NCBI RefSeq assembly: GCF_018417535.1
Contig: NZ_CP070977.1
Location: 62,001-126,000, forward strand
Source of the DNA: Burkholderia pyrrocinia
Lineage (GTDB): Bacteria; Pseudomonadota; Gammaproteobacteria; Burkholderiales; Burkholderiaceae
Reading direction: 5' to 3'
Length of the DNA stretch: 64,000 nucleotides
Program-made: the position numbers and the translations under genes
Shown here: piece after piece, positions 18,589 through 30,221 of the stretch
Layout: each line of letters opens with the position of its first letter
How positions within the stretch are numbered: the stretch's first letter is position 1
Notes under the pieces: generated by a model
Told to the model about the DNA's origin: nothing
Database searches by the model: none
Seen by the model: the letters and a program-made list of their open reading frames with translations, nothing else

Positions 18589-20847
18589 ATGAAAACTTCG
18601 CTGTTCCGGTATTCGACGATCGCGTCCGCGTGCGCGCTCACGGCGCTGCTCGCGTCGTGCGGCGGCGACGACATTCATGCGGGCCCGGCCGCGCCGGCCG
18701 ACGCCGATGCCGCGGCCGACCAGCGTGCGGCCGCGATCGTCGCGCAATTGACGACCGACGAAAAGCTGCAGCTCGTGCACGGCACGGGCATGCCCGCGCT
18801 CGACCTGGGCGGCCCGTTTCCGGCCGGCGCGCTGAACGGCGCGAGCTACATTCCGGGCGTGCCGCGGCTCGGCATTCCGGGCGTCAGCAGCGCCGATTCG
18901 GCGGGCGGCGTGAACGTGAAGAACGCGCGCGTGACCGCGCTGCCCGCGCCGGTCGCGCTCGCGGCGACGTGGGATCCGGCGCTCGCGGGCACCTACGGCA
19001 CGCGCATCGCGCTCGAATTGCGCGCGCTCGGTTTCGCGGAAGGGCTCGGCGGCGGCGTGAACCTCGCGCGCGAGCCGCGCAACGGCCGCACGTTCGAATA
19101 CATGGGCGAGGATCCGGTGCTCGCGGGCACGCTGAGCGCCGCACGCACGCAGGGGACGCAGGCGCAGAAGGTGATCGCGACGATCAAGCATTTCGCGTTC
19201 AACGACCAGGAAACCAACCGGATGACGATCGATTCGGTCGTCGACGAGCGGACCATGCGCGAGGCCGAACTGCTCGCGTTCGAGATCGGCGTGAAGGACG
19301 GCCAGCCGGGCAACGTGATGTGCTCGTACAACAAGCTGAACGGCGTGTATGCGTGCGAGAGCCCGTATCTGCTGACGACGGTGCTGAAGAACGAGTGGGG
19401 CTTCAAGGGCGTCGTGCAGTCGGACTGGGGCGCGACGCATTCGACGGTCGCGGCCGTGCAGGCGGGGCTCGACGAGGAACAGCCGGGCGCGGCCGACGAC
19501 GGCAACGCGCCGCTCGGCTCGTACTTCAATACGAAGCTGCGTGCGGCGCTGCAGGCCGGCAGCGTGTCGGTCGCGCGGCTGAACGACATGGTGCAGCGCA
19601 AGCTGCGCACGCTGATCCGCATCGGCGTGATGGACGCGCCGCCGAAGGCGGGCGGTGCGATCGACGAAGCCGCGGGCAACGCCGATGCGCTTGCGATCGC
19701 ACGGCAATCCGCGGTGCTGCTGAAGAACGCGGCCGCGCCCGGCGATGCGCAGCCCGTGCTGCCGCTGGCGGCCGGCGCGCTCAAGTCGGTTGTCGTGATC
19801 GGCGGGCATGCGGACGCGGGCGTGCTGTCGGGCGGCGGCTCGGGCGCGGTGCCGGCGATCGACGGCAACGCGGTGACGACCTGCCGGCAGCCGGCCGACA
19901 TGCTGTTCGGCGGCTGCGCGACCTGGTACAAGTCCGCGCCGCTCGCGGCGATCCGCGCGAAGGCGCCGAACGCGTCGGTCAGCTATCTCGACGGGACGGA
20001 CGCGAACGCCGCCGCGACCGCGGCCTCGCAGGCCGATGTCGCGATCGTGTTCGCGACGCAGTGGCAGACGGAAGGGCTCGACCTGGCGAGCCTGTCGCTG
20101 CCCGATGCGAAGGCCGATCCGTACAACCAGCAATACGACCAGAACGCGCTGATCGCCGCGGTCGCGGCGAAGGCGAAGCGCGTGATCGTCGTGCTCGAGA
20201 ACGGCAGCCCCGTACTGATGCCGTGGCTCGCGAACGTGCACGGCGTGCTCGACGCGTGGTATCCGGGCGTGCAGGGCGGCCAGGCGATCGCGGACCTGCT
20301 GTTCGGCGACGCGAACCCGTCGGGCCGGCTGCCGCTGACGTTCCCGAAGCAGGAGGCCGACCTGCCTCAGCCGACGATCGACCCGGCGAGCCAGCAATCG
20401 GTCTATGCGGAAGGGCTCGCGTACGGCTACCGCTGGTTCGACGCGAAGGCGATCGAGCCGCTGTTCCCGTTCGGCTATGGGCTGTCGTACACGACGTATG
20501 CGCTTTCCGGGATGACCGCGCAGGCCGACGCATCGGGCAACGTGACGGTCGGTGCGACCGTCACGAACACGGGCGCGCGGGCCGGCGCGCAAACGGTGCA
20601 GATCTACGCGGCGCTGCCCGCATCGCTCGGCGAGCCGCCGAAGCGGCTCGTCGGCTGGATCAAGGTCGCGCTGCAGCCGGGCGAAGCGCGCACGGTCAGC
20701 GTCGCGGTGCCGGCGCAGCGCTTTGCGACCTGGGACGTGAGCACGCATGCATGGCGGGTGAGCGCAGGCAGCTACACGCTCACGGCCGCCGCGTCGTCGC
20801 GCGATCCGCAGGGGCTGTCGCAGGCGGTGTCGCTCACGGCGCGCTGA
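18589..20847 (+). CDS. GH3-family beta-glucosidase, predicted lipoprotein
   Basis: This 752-residue glycoside hydrolase cleaves terminal beta-linked glucose (or related sugars) from oligosaccharides or glycosides. The leader ends in a lipobox LLAS-C (Cys about 21), so it should be membrane-anchored. The GH3 N-terminal barrel carries the catalytic Asp279 in VVQSDWGATHS and the KHFAFNDQE loop. The GH3 C-domain follows (SGGGSGAV), then a fibronectin-III-like C-terminal domain (GARAGAQTVQIY onward). GAGG-type ribosome site at 18578-18585 sets ATG 18589. The divergent AraC regulator is its likely controller. Confidence 0.92.
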   Translation: MKTSLFRYSTIASACALTALLASCGGDDIHAGPAAPADADAAADQRAAAIVAQLTTDEKLQLVHGTGMPALDLGGPFPAGALNGASYIPGVPRLGIPGVSSADSAGGVNVKNARVTALPAPVALAATWDPALAGTYGTRIALELRALGFAEGLGGGVNLAREPRNGRTFEYMGEDPVLAGTLSAARTQGTQAQKVIATIKHFAFNDQETNRMTIDSVVDERTMREAELLAFEIGVKDGQPGNVMCSYNKLNGVYACESPYLLTTVLKNEWGFKGVVQSDWGATHSTVAAVQAGLDEEQPGAADDGNAPLGSYFNTKLRAALQAGSVSVARLNDMVQRKLRTLIRIGVMDAPPKAGGAIDEAAGNADALAIARQSAVLLKNAAAPGDAQPVLPLAAGALKSVVVIGGHADAGVLSGGGSGAVPAIDGNAVTTCRQPADMLFGGCATWYKSAPLAAIRAKAPNASVSYLDGTDANAAATAASQADVAIVFATQWQTEGLDLASLSLPDAKADPYNQQYDQNALIAAVAAKAKRVIVVLENGSPVLMPWLANVHGVLDAWYPGVQGGQAIADLLFGDANPSGRLPLTFPKQEADLPQPTIDPASQQSVYAEGLAYGYRWFDAKAIEPLFPFGYGLSYTTYALSGMTAQADASGNVTVGATVTNTGARAGAQTVQIYAALPASLGEPPKRLVGWIKVALQPGEARTVSVAVPAQRFATWDVSTHAWRVSAGSYTLTAAASSRDPQGLSQAVSLTAR

Positions 20848-20943
20848 CCGGCCGCGTCATGCGTCGGGCAGGCCGGGGGCGACACCTCGGCCTACCCGGC
20901 GCCGGATTTGCCCGATGCGGGCCGGCGCACGAGCCGTCTCGCG

Positions 20944-22122
20944 CTACTTGGTGCTGTGCCGGAACGGATCGTGTTCGCGCAATTCGTCGACGTACGCGTG
21001 GATATGCTCGGTCTCGCGTTCGAGAAAGCGCGCGACCGCATCCGAGAACGCCGGGTGCGCGAGCCAGTGCGCGGAGTGCGTGACGGTCGGCAGGAAGCCG
21101 CGCGCGAGCTTGTGCTCGCCCTGCGCGCCGCCTTCGAACGTGTCGAGCCCGGCCTCGATGCAGAATTCGAGCAACTGGTAGTAGGCCGTTTCGAAATGCA
21201 GGCAGGGCACGTGCTCGAGCGCGCCCCAGTAGCGGCCGTACAGCGTGCCGCCGCCGTGCTCGCCGCGCCGGTAGATGGCGAGCGCGCTCGCGATCGGCTG
21301 GCCGTCGGCTTCCGCGATCACGAGCAGCAGGTTCTCGGGCATCGTCGCGCCGATCGTGCGGAAGAAGTCGAGGTTCAGGTACGGGCTCGAATAGTGTTCG
21401 CGGTAGGTCTGCCGGTAGCAGCGCGAGAAGAAGCGCCAGTCGGCGTCGGTGATCCGGTCGCCGGTGAGCCGCCGGAACGTCACGCCCGCGTCGTGCACCT
21501 TGCGCCGCTCCGCGCGGATGTTCTTGCGCTTCTTCTGCTCGAGCGTGCCGAGGAAATCGTCGAAGTGGCGGTAGCCGTCGTTGATCCAGTGGAACTGCAC
21601 GCCTTCGCGCAGCATCATCCCCATCGATTCGAGGAGTCGCGCTTCGTCGCCGGTCGGGAACAGCACGTGCAGCGACGACACGTCGCTCTGCTCGGCGAAC
21701 GCGATCAGCGTGGCCGCGAGCCGGCGGCGCGCGTCGTCGTCGGCCGCGAGCAGGCGCGTGCCCTGCACGGGCGTGAACGGCACCGCGCACAGCAGCTTCG
21801 GGTAGTAGGGCAGGTCGTTGCGCTGGTACGCGTCGGCCCACGCCCAGTCGAATACGTATTCGCCGTACGAATGCTGCTTCGCGTAGACGGGCGCGGCGGC
21901 GGCGAGGCGGCCGGTGTTCGCGTCGGTCAGCGTGACGAAGTGCGGCGACCAGCCGGTATCGTCGACCGCGCAGCGCGCGACGTGCAGCGCGTCGAGGAAT
22001 TCGTGGCGCAGGAACGGCGTCGGCTGCGCGTCGCGCGCGAGCAGCGCGTTCCATTCGTCGGCCGGCACCTCCGCGGGGGACGACAGGATGCCCGTGCGAT
22101 AATCGATGCGTTCGTGTTTCAA
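20944..22122 (-). CDS. FemAB-like / GNAT-fold acyltransferase (PF04339 type)
   Basis: The 392-residue product resembles the bacterial peptidogalycan/FemAB-like family (PF04339, former DUF482). Seen are PTPFLRHEFLDAL near the start, FDWAWADAYQR, LPYYPKLLCAVPFTPVQGTRLL, the basic EQKKRKNIRAERRKV segment and LHFETAYYQLLEFCIEAGL with GAQGEHKLARGFLP at the end. These proteins have a duplicated GNAT fold and are presumed to transfer amino acids or acyl groups; no substrate is proven. It is divergent from nadE with about 110 bases between. Confidence 0.85.
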   Translation of the reverse strand: MKHERIDYRTGILSSPAEVPADEWNALLARDAQPTPFLRHEFLDALHVARCAVDDTGWSPHFVTLTDANTGRLAAAAPVYAKQHSYGEYVFDWAWADAYQRNDLPYYPKLLCAVPFTPVQGTRLLAADDDARRRLAATLIAFAEQSDVSSLHVLFPTGDEARLLESMGMMLREGVQFHWINDGYRHFDDFLGTLEQKKRKNIRAERRKVHDAGVTFRRLTGDRITDADWRFFSRCYRQTYREHYSSPYLNLDFFRTIGATMPENLLLVIAEADGQPIASALAIYRRGEHGGGTLYGRYWGALEHVPCLHFETAYYQLLEFCIEAGLDTFEGGAQGEHKLARGFLPTVTHSAHWLAHPAFSDAVARFLERETEHIHAYVDELREHDPFRHSTK

Positions 22123-22231
22123 GCGTGAATCCGTACCGTTGGATGTTGCCGGATGCGTGCCGCCATGGCCCGCACCCGGGTCGATTTCGTCAGCCGTTCA
22201 GGGCGCGCCGCCGGGCTGCGCCGATCCCGTC

Positions 22232-24360
<2,129 letters not shown>

Positions 24361-24432
24361 GCGGTGCATTCGTCAGTGGGCCGCGTCAGGGCCCGTCATT
24401 AGCGTGAACAGGCCCGAAGCCGGCCCGCCAAT

Positions 24433-24468
24433 AAAAAACGGTGCGATACCCGGTAGGGTACCGCACCG
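24433..24468 (-). terminator. Terminator of the porin gene
   Basis: CGGTGCGATACC (24439-24450) pairs imperfectly with GGTACCGCACCG (24457-24468), and six A at 24433-24438 give a U run when read leftward. It lies about 60 bases beyond the porin stop. Confidence 0.85.
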
Positions 24469-24529
24469 ATACGCGCCTCTCGCAGCAGCGTGGAAAGTGT
24501 TGCCGAATCGTTCTCTGGACGGCGCCTGA

Positions 24530-25612
24530 TCAGAACAGGTGCTGGATGCCGGCGTAGACGCCGGTCTGGCTGCCGCCCGGGTTCGGGTTGCCCGTCGACA
24601 CGGCCGTACCTGCACCGTTCGCGTTCAGGCCGAAGTTCGCGTTCTTGCTGTTGCGCACCGTTGCGACCTGCAGATCGAACAGCGTGCGCTTCGAGATGTT
24701 GTACGAACCGCCGACCGTGTAGATGTTCGCGTTGCCGCCGCCGTGGTTTGCGTTCACGTGATACACGGCCGCGATCAGCGCCGCTGCCGGTGTTGCCTGC
24801 CACGTCACGCCGCCCCAGACCTGCTGGGTGCCGGTCACGCCGGCGTTCACGGCCGGGCCGCCGCTGCCGTCCGCGCGCGATGCCTGGTATGCCGCCTGCA
24901 CCTTGAACTGGCCGAGGAACACGTTCACGCCCGCGAAGTATTCACGCGAGTAGTTGAACACGTCCGAGAAGCGGCCGTTGCTGTCGCGCGTTTCGTCGTA
25001 GATGCCACGCAACTGGAACAGCGAGTTCGTATAGGTGACCTGACCGCCCATTGCACGGCCCGGTTGGCCGGCTGTCGTGTTGCCGTTGAAGCTGGTCGAG
25101 TTCGAGAACGAGAACTGGCCGTAGAAGTCGAGGCCGTAGAACTGCGGCGACTGGTACGAAACGTTGTTGCTGGTCTTGTTCCAGTTGCGGCCGCGGACGA
25201 GCGATGCGGTCGACCAGGCCGACTGGCCGAACGGGTCGAAGTCCCACACGCCGTTGGCGATCGCGAGCTCACGACCCAACAGCAGCGTACCGTAGCGGTC
25301 GTTCGAGATGCCGACCGTCGCAAAACGATCCCAGATCGAGCCGGACGTGCCGAGACCGCCGGTCATCGTGTTGAACGCACCTTCGAGGTGGAACAGGACC
25401 TTGTTGCCGCCGCCGATGTCCTCGCTGCCCTTCAAGCCCCACAGGCTGGTGCCCCAGTCGCCGCTTTCCGCGCGCACTTGGTGGCCGTTTTGCAGGCCGT
25501 TCAGGTACTCGATGCCTGCATCCAGGCGGCCATACAGCGTGACGCTGCTCTGCGCGTGCGCCGTCACCACCCCAGCAGCCATCAGCGCGGCCGCGACCAA
25601 AGCTTTCTTCAT
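24530..25612 (-). CDS. Gram-negative general porin (OmpC/Omp38-like)
   Basis: This 360-residue outer-membrane 16-strand beta-barrel forms a diffusion channel for small hydrophilic solutes. It has a signal peptide (MKKALVAAALMAAGVVTAHA, cleaved before QSSVTLYG), the typical first strand SSVTLYGRLDAGIEYL, a GSIWDRFATVGI loop-strand region and the terminal phenylalanine in GVYAGIQHLF needed for barrel assembly. Three ATGs are close together; I chose 25612 because GGAGG then sits 5 bases upstream. It is monocistronic with its own terminator, and an AT-rich 560-base region lies upstream. Confidence 0.93.
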   Translation of the reverse strand: MKKALVAAALMAAGVVTAHAQSSVTLYGRLDAGIEYLNGLQNGHQVRAESGDWGTSLWGLKGSEDIGGGNKVLFHLEGAFNTMTGGLGTSGSIWDRFATVGISNDRYGTLLLGRELAIANGVWDFDPFGQSAWSTASLVRGRNWNKTSNNVSYQSPQFYGLDFYGQFSFSNSTSFNGNTTAGQPGRAMGGQVTYTNSLFQLRGIYDETRDSNGRFSDVFNYSREYFAGVNVFLGQFKVQAAYQASRADGSGGPAVNAGVTGTQQVWGGVTWQATPAAALIAAVYHVNANHGGGNANIYTVGGSYNISKRTLFDLQVATVRNSKNANFGLNANGAGTAVSTGNPNPGGSQTGVYAGIQHLF

Positions 25613-26174
25613 CATCTCCTCCATACCCTGTCAAAAAGTCAACCCAGACTGCACAAGATGCCCGGAGCGCGAGCGCCGGGCAAAAGCGGGATAACCAGGG
25701 AGACCTCGTGCAGGGCCGGTAAGCGCGGCACGCGGGCAAGCAGACGGAAAACCGTTGAGCGATCCCGCGCAGCCGGGTCGGCCTGCGGGGTCTCCTTGTA
25801 GTGTCGTGAAGCTAAACTACATTTCACGAACTTCGTTTTGCTACTTTGGTTACTAATTTAGCAAAAATACAATTTTGTGGCGATGGAAATCGTTGTTTGA
25901 CTAACACCTGTCGCCAAATTGCCATGCAACACAGTGCGCAACAGGTGCCCCAAGGGTTCGCAACTACCGGAAAACCCTTGTCCCGCAAGGGAGACATGAA
26001 TTCCGCGAACATGGGTCAAGGATTGCCACTATTGACGTTGCCGGGGCGTGGGCGTAAGCGCGGAAGAGGCGAAATTGGTAAGTATTTCGTAATGAATTGG
26101 CGGCCGCCGAATGCCGCTGTCCAATGCCTGCAACGCCCGTCGCGCAAGGCGCGTGCGGCTGCGGCGCGTCGAGT
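25613..26174. other. Gene-free AT-rich intergenic region between LysR and porin
   Basis: About 560 bases hold no convincing gene. The stretch 25810-25960 is strikingly AT-rich for this genome and probably contains the porin promoter and its upstream activating sequence. I could not fix a unique -35/-10 pair. No terminator hairpin was recognised downstream of the LysR gene. Confidence 0.5.
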
Positions 26175-27101
26175 TCAGCCGGGGCCCGGCCGTGCGTCGA
26201 GCAGTTGCGCGCGAATCCAGCGGTGCGCATCGGTGCGCGCGTGCTTTGCGTGCGAGTAGACCTTCACCGTGTAGCGCGGGATCTCGAACGGCGCGGGGAA
26301 GATGCGGATCGGCGCCGCGTGCCGCAGCGCCTGCGCGGCGCGGTTCGGCACGGTCATCAGGAGTGCGGATTCCGCGATCACGAACGGCGCGGCGAGCACG
26401 GTCGGCAACTGCACGGCCACCTGCCGCGCGAGGCCGAGCCGGTCGAGCACGTAGTCGACGACGCCGCGCGATTCGTTCCACGGCGTGACGACCACGTGGC
26501 GTGCCGCCAGGTACTGGTCGAACGTCAGCCGCCGGCGGATGTCCGGATGCGCGGCGCTCGCGATCACGACGTAGTCGTCGGAGAGCCAGTCGAAATCCTC
26601 GATGCCCGGCGCGTCGGCCGTCGATTCCTCGTGATAGCCGAGCGCGAAATCGATGCGGCCGGCCGCCAGTTCGTCGACGGAAATCTTCCGGTCGGAATGC
26701 ACGACGCGGATCCGCAACTGCGGCGCGACGTGCTGGATGCGCGCCAGAAACGCCGGCAGTACCGCGAACGCCGTGTAGTCGGTCGCGGCGAACACGAACG
26801 TGCGATCGCTTTGCGCGGGATCGAAGCGGCGCGCGCGGGCGAGCCCTTTCGACATCGTGTCGAGCGCGTCGCCGGCCCACGTGGCGATGTCGTCGGCGCG
26901 CACGGTCGGCTGCATCTCGTTGCCGAGGCGCACGAACAGCGCGTCGCCGATCGCGTCGCGCAGCCGCGCGAGCGCGTGGCTCAGCGCGGACGGGCTCATC
27001 GCGAGCTCGTGCGCGGCCGCGGCGACCGACCGGTGGCGGTACAGCGCGTCGAACGCGAGCAACAGGTTCAGGTCGAGACGGCGCAGGTCGGGATGCATCA
27101 T
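26175..27101 (-). CDS. LysR-family transcriptional regulator
   Basis: This 308-residue LTTR has an N-terminal winged helix (LRRLDLNLLLAFDALYRHRS, then AAAHELAMSPSALSHALARLRDAIGDALFVR) and a periplasmic-binding-type effector domain from about residue 90 (TFVFAATDYTAFAVLPAFLAR). It resembles the NodD/NahR-like subgroup that begins HPDLRRLDLNLL. I chose ATG 27101; a GTG nine codons upstream (27128) is possible but lacks proper ribosome-site spacing. It diverges from the GNAT gene at 27235. Targets are unknown. Confidence 0.88.
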   Translation of the reverse strand: MMHPDLRRLDLNLLLAFDALYRHRSVAAAAHELAMSPSALSHALARLRDAIGDALFVRLGNEMQPTVRADDIATWAGDALDTMSKGLARARRFDPAQSDRTFVFAATDYTAFAVLPAFLARIQHVAPQLRIRVVHSDRKISVDELAAGRIDFALGYHEESTADAPGIEDFDWLSDDYVVIASAAHPDIRRRLTFDQYLAARHVVVTPWNESRGVVDYVLDRLGLARQVAVQLPTVLAAPFVIAESALLMTVPNRAAQALRHAAPIRIFPAPFEIPRYTVKVYSHAKHARTDAHRWIRAQLLDARPGPG

Positions 27102-27234
27102 GTTCAGGTCTAGATGAAGAAACTGCACTTCCTGCAGGCACGGCGTGAACGTAGCATGACGGTCTGATCGGCGCCAGCGCGGTTGCGCGGCGTCGCTTTC
27201 CGTTTCAAGTCCGGGCCGGAGGAGGGCTCAACCC

Positions 27235-27732
27235 GTGCAAATCGATATCCGTTTCGCCACCGTCGCCGACGTGCCGCTGATCCTGCGTTTCATTACCGAG
27301 CTGGCCGTCTACGAGAAGGCGGAGCACGAAGTGGTCGCGACGCCCGCGTCGCTCGAGCGCAGCCTGTTCGGCGAAGGGTCGCCGGCGCGCGCGCTGGTGT
27401 GCGAGGTCGACGGCGAGCCGGCCGGCTTCGCCGTGTATTTCTTCTCGTATTCGACGTGGCTCGCGCGGCAGGGGCTCTATCTCGAGGATCTGTACGTGTC
27501 GCCGCGCTTTCGCGGCGCGGGCGCCGGGCTGCGGCTGCTGAAGACGCTTGCGCGGATCGCGGTCGAATCGGGCTGCGGGCGATTCGAATGGAGCGTGCTC
27601 GACTGGAACGAGCCGGCGATCCGTTTCTACGAGAGCGTCGGCGCCGCGGCGCAGAGCGAATGGGTGCGTTACCGGCTCGCGGGCGACGAACTGCGCGCAT
27701 TCGCAGACAGCGCGCCGGTGAGCGCCGCGTAA
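27235..27732 (+). CDS. GNAT N-acetyltransferase (diamine-acetyltransferase-like)
   Basis: This 165-residue protein has the GNAT core: RFATVADVPLILRFI at the start, GLYLEDLYVSPRFRG-AGAG (the acetyl-CoA pyrophosphate loop, about 82-100) and WSVLDWNEPAIRFYESVGA (motif B). The YLEDLYV block and length resemble spermidine/spermine or thialysine acetyltransferases. Start is GTG 27235, with GAGGAGG about 12 bases upstream. It is followed by a hairpin shared with the convergent ABC transporter operon. Confidence 0.88.
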   Translation: MQIDIRFATVADVPLILRFITELAVYEKAEHEVVATPASLERSLFGEGSPARALVCEVDGEPAGFAVYFFSYSTWLARQGLYLEDLYVSPRFRGAGAGLRLLKTLARIAVESGCGRFEWSVLDWNEPAIRFYESVGAAAQSEWVRYRLAGDELRAFADSAPVSAA

Positions 27733-27736
27733 ACGC

Positions 27737-27774
27737 AAAACGGGCGCCGCGCGGCGAACCGCGGGGCGCCCGTT
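27737..27774. terminator. Convergent terminator between GNAT and the amino-acid ABC operon
   Basis: AACGGGCGCC (27739-27748) pairs with GGCGCCCGTT (27765-27774), with an inner GCGG/CCGC extension. A residues precede it but the T tract on the right is poor, so it fits leftward termination better. Confidence 0.65.
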
Positions 27775-27796
27775 CGCACTTCGTGCGTTAGGTGCG

Positions 27797-28576
27797 TTAC
27801 TTGAGGCTACCCGACAGGAACCCGCGCAGGCGTTCGCTCTTCGGGTTGGCAAACACCTCGGCCGGCACGCCTTCTTCCTCGACGCGCCCCTGGTGCAGGA
27901 ACATCACGTGGTTCGACACATTGCGCGCGAAACCCATCTCGTGCGTGACGACGATCATCGTGCGGCCTTCCTCTGCGAGCTTCTGCATCACCTTCAGCAC
28001 TTCGCCGACGAGTTCCGGGTCGAGCGCCGATGTCGGCTCGTCGAACAGCATCACGTCCGGATGCATCGCGAGCGCACGCGCGATTGCGACGCGCTGCTGC
28101 TGGCCGCCCGACAGGTGCGACGGATACTGCTTCTCGACGCGCGGTGCGAGGCCGACCTTCTCGAGATACGCGCGCGCACGTTCCTCGGCTTCCTTCTTCG
28201 GGATGCCGAGCACGTTGACGGGCGCTTCCATCACGTTCTCGATCACGTTCATGTGCGACCAGAGATTGAAGTGCTGGAACACCATCGACAGCTTGGTGCG
28301 CACGCGCTGCAACTGCTTCGGATCGGCCGCGCGCAGCGCGCCGGCCTTGTCTAGGGCGGTGCGCACTTCCTCGCCGTCGACGAAGATGCGGCCCGCATTC
28401 GGCTGTTCGAGGAAGTTGATGCAGCGGAGCATCGTGCTCTTGCCGGAGCCCGACGAGCCGATCACGCTGATCACGTCGCCCGAGTTCGCCTTCAGCGACA
28501 CGCCCTTGAGCACCTCGTTGTCGCCGTACCGCTTGTGCAGTTCGTCGACGAAAAGCTTCTGAGTCTGGGAATTCAT
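27797..28576 (-). CDS. hisP: Polar amino acid ABC transporter, ATP-binding protein (HisP-like)
   Basis: This roughly 259-residue ATPase powers uptake of histidine or basic amino acids. It shows Walker [11 protein letters not shown]-loop FQHFNLWSH, signature LSGGQQQR and Walker [15 protein letters not shown], with H-loop [10 protein letters not shown]. The PAP (polar amino acid) subfamily is clear from [11 protein letters not shown] and [14 protein letters not shown]. It is the last gene of the operon binding protein - permease - permease - ATPase. ATG 28576 is taken; one codon upstream is a TTG. Confidence 0.93.
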   Translation of the reverse strand: MNSQTQKLFVDELHKRYGDNEVLKGVSLKANSGDVISVIGSSGSGKSTMLRCINFLEQPNAGRIFVDGEEVRTALDKAGALRAADPKQLQRVRTKLSMVFQHFNLWSHMNVIENVMEAPVNVLGIPKKEAEERARAYLEKVGLAPRVEKQYPSHLSGGQQQRVAIARALAMHPDVMLFDEPTSALDPELVGEVLKVMQKLAEEGRTMIVVTHEMGFARNVSNHVMFLHQGRVEEEGVPAEVFANPKSERLRGFLSGSLK

Positions 28577-28594
28577 CAATAGTCCTGCGAAAAC

Positions 28595-29308
28595 TTACTT
28601 GCCTTGCGGGCGCAGATACGCGAGCCAGCGGCGCTCGGCCTGGCGGAACAGCCACACGAGCGCGAACGAGATCACGAGATAGAGCAGGGCGGCGATGCCG
28701 AACGCGTGGAACGACATGTAGGTGGCCGAGTTCACGTCGCGGGCGATCTTCAGGATGTCCGGCACGGTCGCGGTGAATGCGACCGTCGTCGCGTGCAGCA
28801 TCAGGATCACTTCGTTGCTGTACAGCGGCAGCGCGCGGCGCAGCGCCGACGGCAGGATCACGCGGCGATACATCGTGAACGGCGTCATCCCGTACGCGCG
28901 CGCGGCCTCGATCTCGCCGTACGACGTCGCCTTGATCGCGCCCGCGAAGATCTCGGTGGTGTACGCGCAGGTATTCAGCGTGAACGCGAGCAGCGTGCAG
29001 TGCATCCCGTCGCGGAAGAACGCGTCGAGCATCGGCGTGCCGCGCACGGCCTGCAGGCTGTAGAGGCCCGTGTAGCAGAGCAGCAGCTGCACGTAGAGCG
29101 GCGTGCCGCGGAACACGTACGTATAGAGCCACACGGCGCTCGACAGCCACTTCTTCTTCGACACGCGCGCGACCGCGAGCGGCACCGACAGGCAGAAGCC
29201 GAGGCCGATCGACACGACGAGCAGCCACAGCGTGATCGCGACACCGGTGATGCGATAGCCGTCGGTGTAGAGATAGTTGCGCCAGTATTCTTGGATGAGT
29301 TCGATCAT
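28595..29308 (-). CDS. hisM: Polar amino acid ABC transporter permease (HisM-like)
   Basis: This 237-residue inner-membrane permease has about five helices and the EAA loop EIEAARAYGMTPFTMYRRVILPSALR that contacts the ATPase. The FRGTPLYVQLLL segment is typical of HisM/ArtM. Its ATG overlaps the stop of the preceding hisQ-like gene by four bases (ATGA at 29305-29308), so translation is likely coupled. It forms a heterodimer with the HisQ-like protein. Confidence 0.93.
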   Translation of the reverse strand: MIELIQEYWRNYLYTDGYRITGVAITLWLLVVSIGLGFCLSVPLAVARVSKKKWLSSAVWLYTYVFRGTPLYVQLLLCYTGLYSLQAVRGTPMLDAFFRDGMHCTLLAFTLNTCAYTTEIFAGAIKATSYGEIEAARAYGMTPFTMYRRVILPSALRRALPLYSNEVILMLHATTVAFTATVPDILKIARDVNSATYMSFHAFGIAALLYLVISFALVWLFRQAERRWLAYLRPQGK

Positions 29309-29994
29309 AGGTCAGCCTTGCGGACACCGGTCGAGTAGCGCTTCTCGAGCCACATCAGCACGAAGTTCGAGACCGTCGTGATGGCGAGGTAGACCGCTCC
29401 CGCGATCAGCGTGAAGAAGAAGAACCGCAGCGTGCCCTTGCCGGCGTCCTGCGACGCCTTCACGACGTCGGCCAGGCCGATGATCGACACGAGCGCGGTC
29501 GACTTCACGAGCACCTGCCAGTTGTTGCCGATGCCCGGCAGCGCGAAGCGCATCATCTGCGGGAACATGATCCGCGTGAACACCTGCCAGTTCGTCATCC
29601 CGTACGCGCTGCCGGCCTCGAGCTGGCCGCGCGGCACCGACAGGAACGCGCCGCGGAACGTCTCGGTGAAGTACGCGCCGTAGATGAAGCCGAGCACGAG
29701 CACGCCGGCGAGGAACGGGTCGATGTCGATCTGGTCCCAGCCGAGCGCGTCGGTCGCCATGTTCAGCCAGATCTGCAGGCTGTAGAACAGCAGCAGCATC
29801 AGCACGAGGTCGGGCACGCCGCGGATCAGCGTCGTGTAGACGGTGCCGGCGCCGTTCGTCACGCGGTTGCGCGACAGCTTCGCACCCGCGCCGAGCAGAC
29901 CCAGCAGGAACGACAGCGCAAGCGAAAGCACCGCCAGTTTGACGGTTTGCCAGGTGCCTGCGAGGATCAGCGGGCCGTAACCTTGTAGAAACAT
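29305..29994 (-). CDS. hisQ: Polar amino acid ABC transporter permease (HisQ-like)
   Basis: This 229-residue permease begins MFLQGYGPLILAGTWQTVKLAVLSLALS, has FIRGVPDLVLMLL-type sequence near residue 60, and an EAA loop QLEAGSAYGMTNWQVFTRIMFPQMMR. It pairs with the HisM-like subunit. ATG 29994 matches the conserved family start; the longer in-frame leader is histidine/proline-rich and unlikely. About 230 bases separate it from the binding-protein gene, room for differential expression. Confidence 0.92.
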   Translation of the reverse strand: MFLQGYGPLILAGTWQTVKLAVLSLALSFLLGLLGAGAKLSRNRVTNGAGTVYTTLIRGVPDLVLMLLLFYSLQIWLNMATDALGWDQIDIDPFLAGVLVLGFIYGAYFTETFRGAFLSVPRGQLEAGSAYGMTNWQVFTRIMFPQMMRFALPGIGNNWQVLVKSTALVSIIGLADVVKASQDAGKGTLRFFFFTLIAGAVYLAITTVSNFVLMWLEKRYSTGVRKADL

Positions 29995-30221
29995 ATGTGG
30001 TCCCTGGTGTGGTCCCTGAGGGCGCACGCGGTGCGCCGCGAAAGACGCGTCCGCCAAGCTGCGCGGAACGCCCCGTACGTATCATGACCGTCCGCCCCGG
30101 CAACGGTGCCGGGCCAGCCCGTCGCGAGCGTCGGGCAAGGGGGCGGGCGGCGCGTGGTTGACTGCCTGTACTGCCCGGACGCGGGGCTGCCCCCGCATCC
30201 GATGCTTCTTCTTGACGGCGC

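Noticed and set aside
25846..26259. Rightward 137-residue frame in the porin/LysR gap
   Set aside because: No ribosome site, mixed composition, and it overlaps the 3' end of the LysR gene. It is not credible as a gene.
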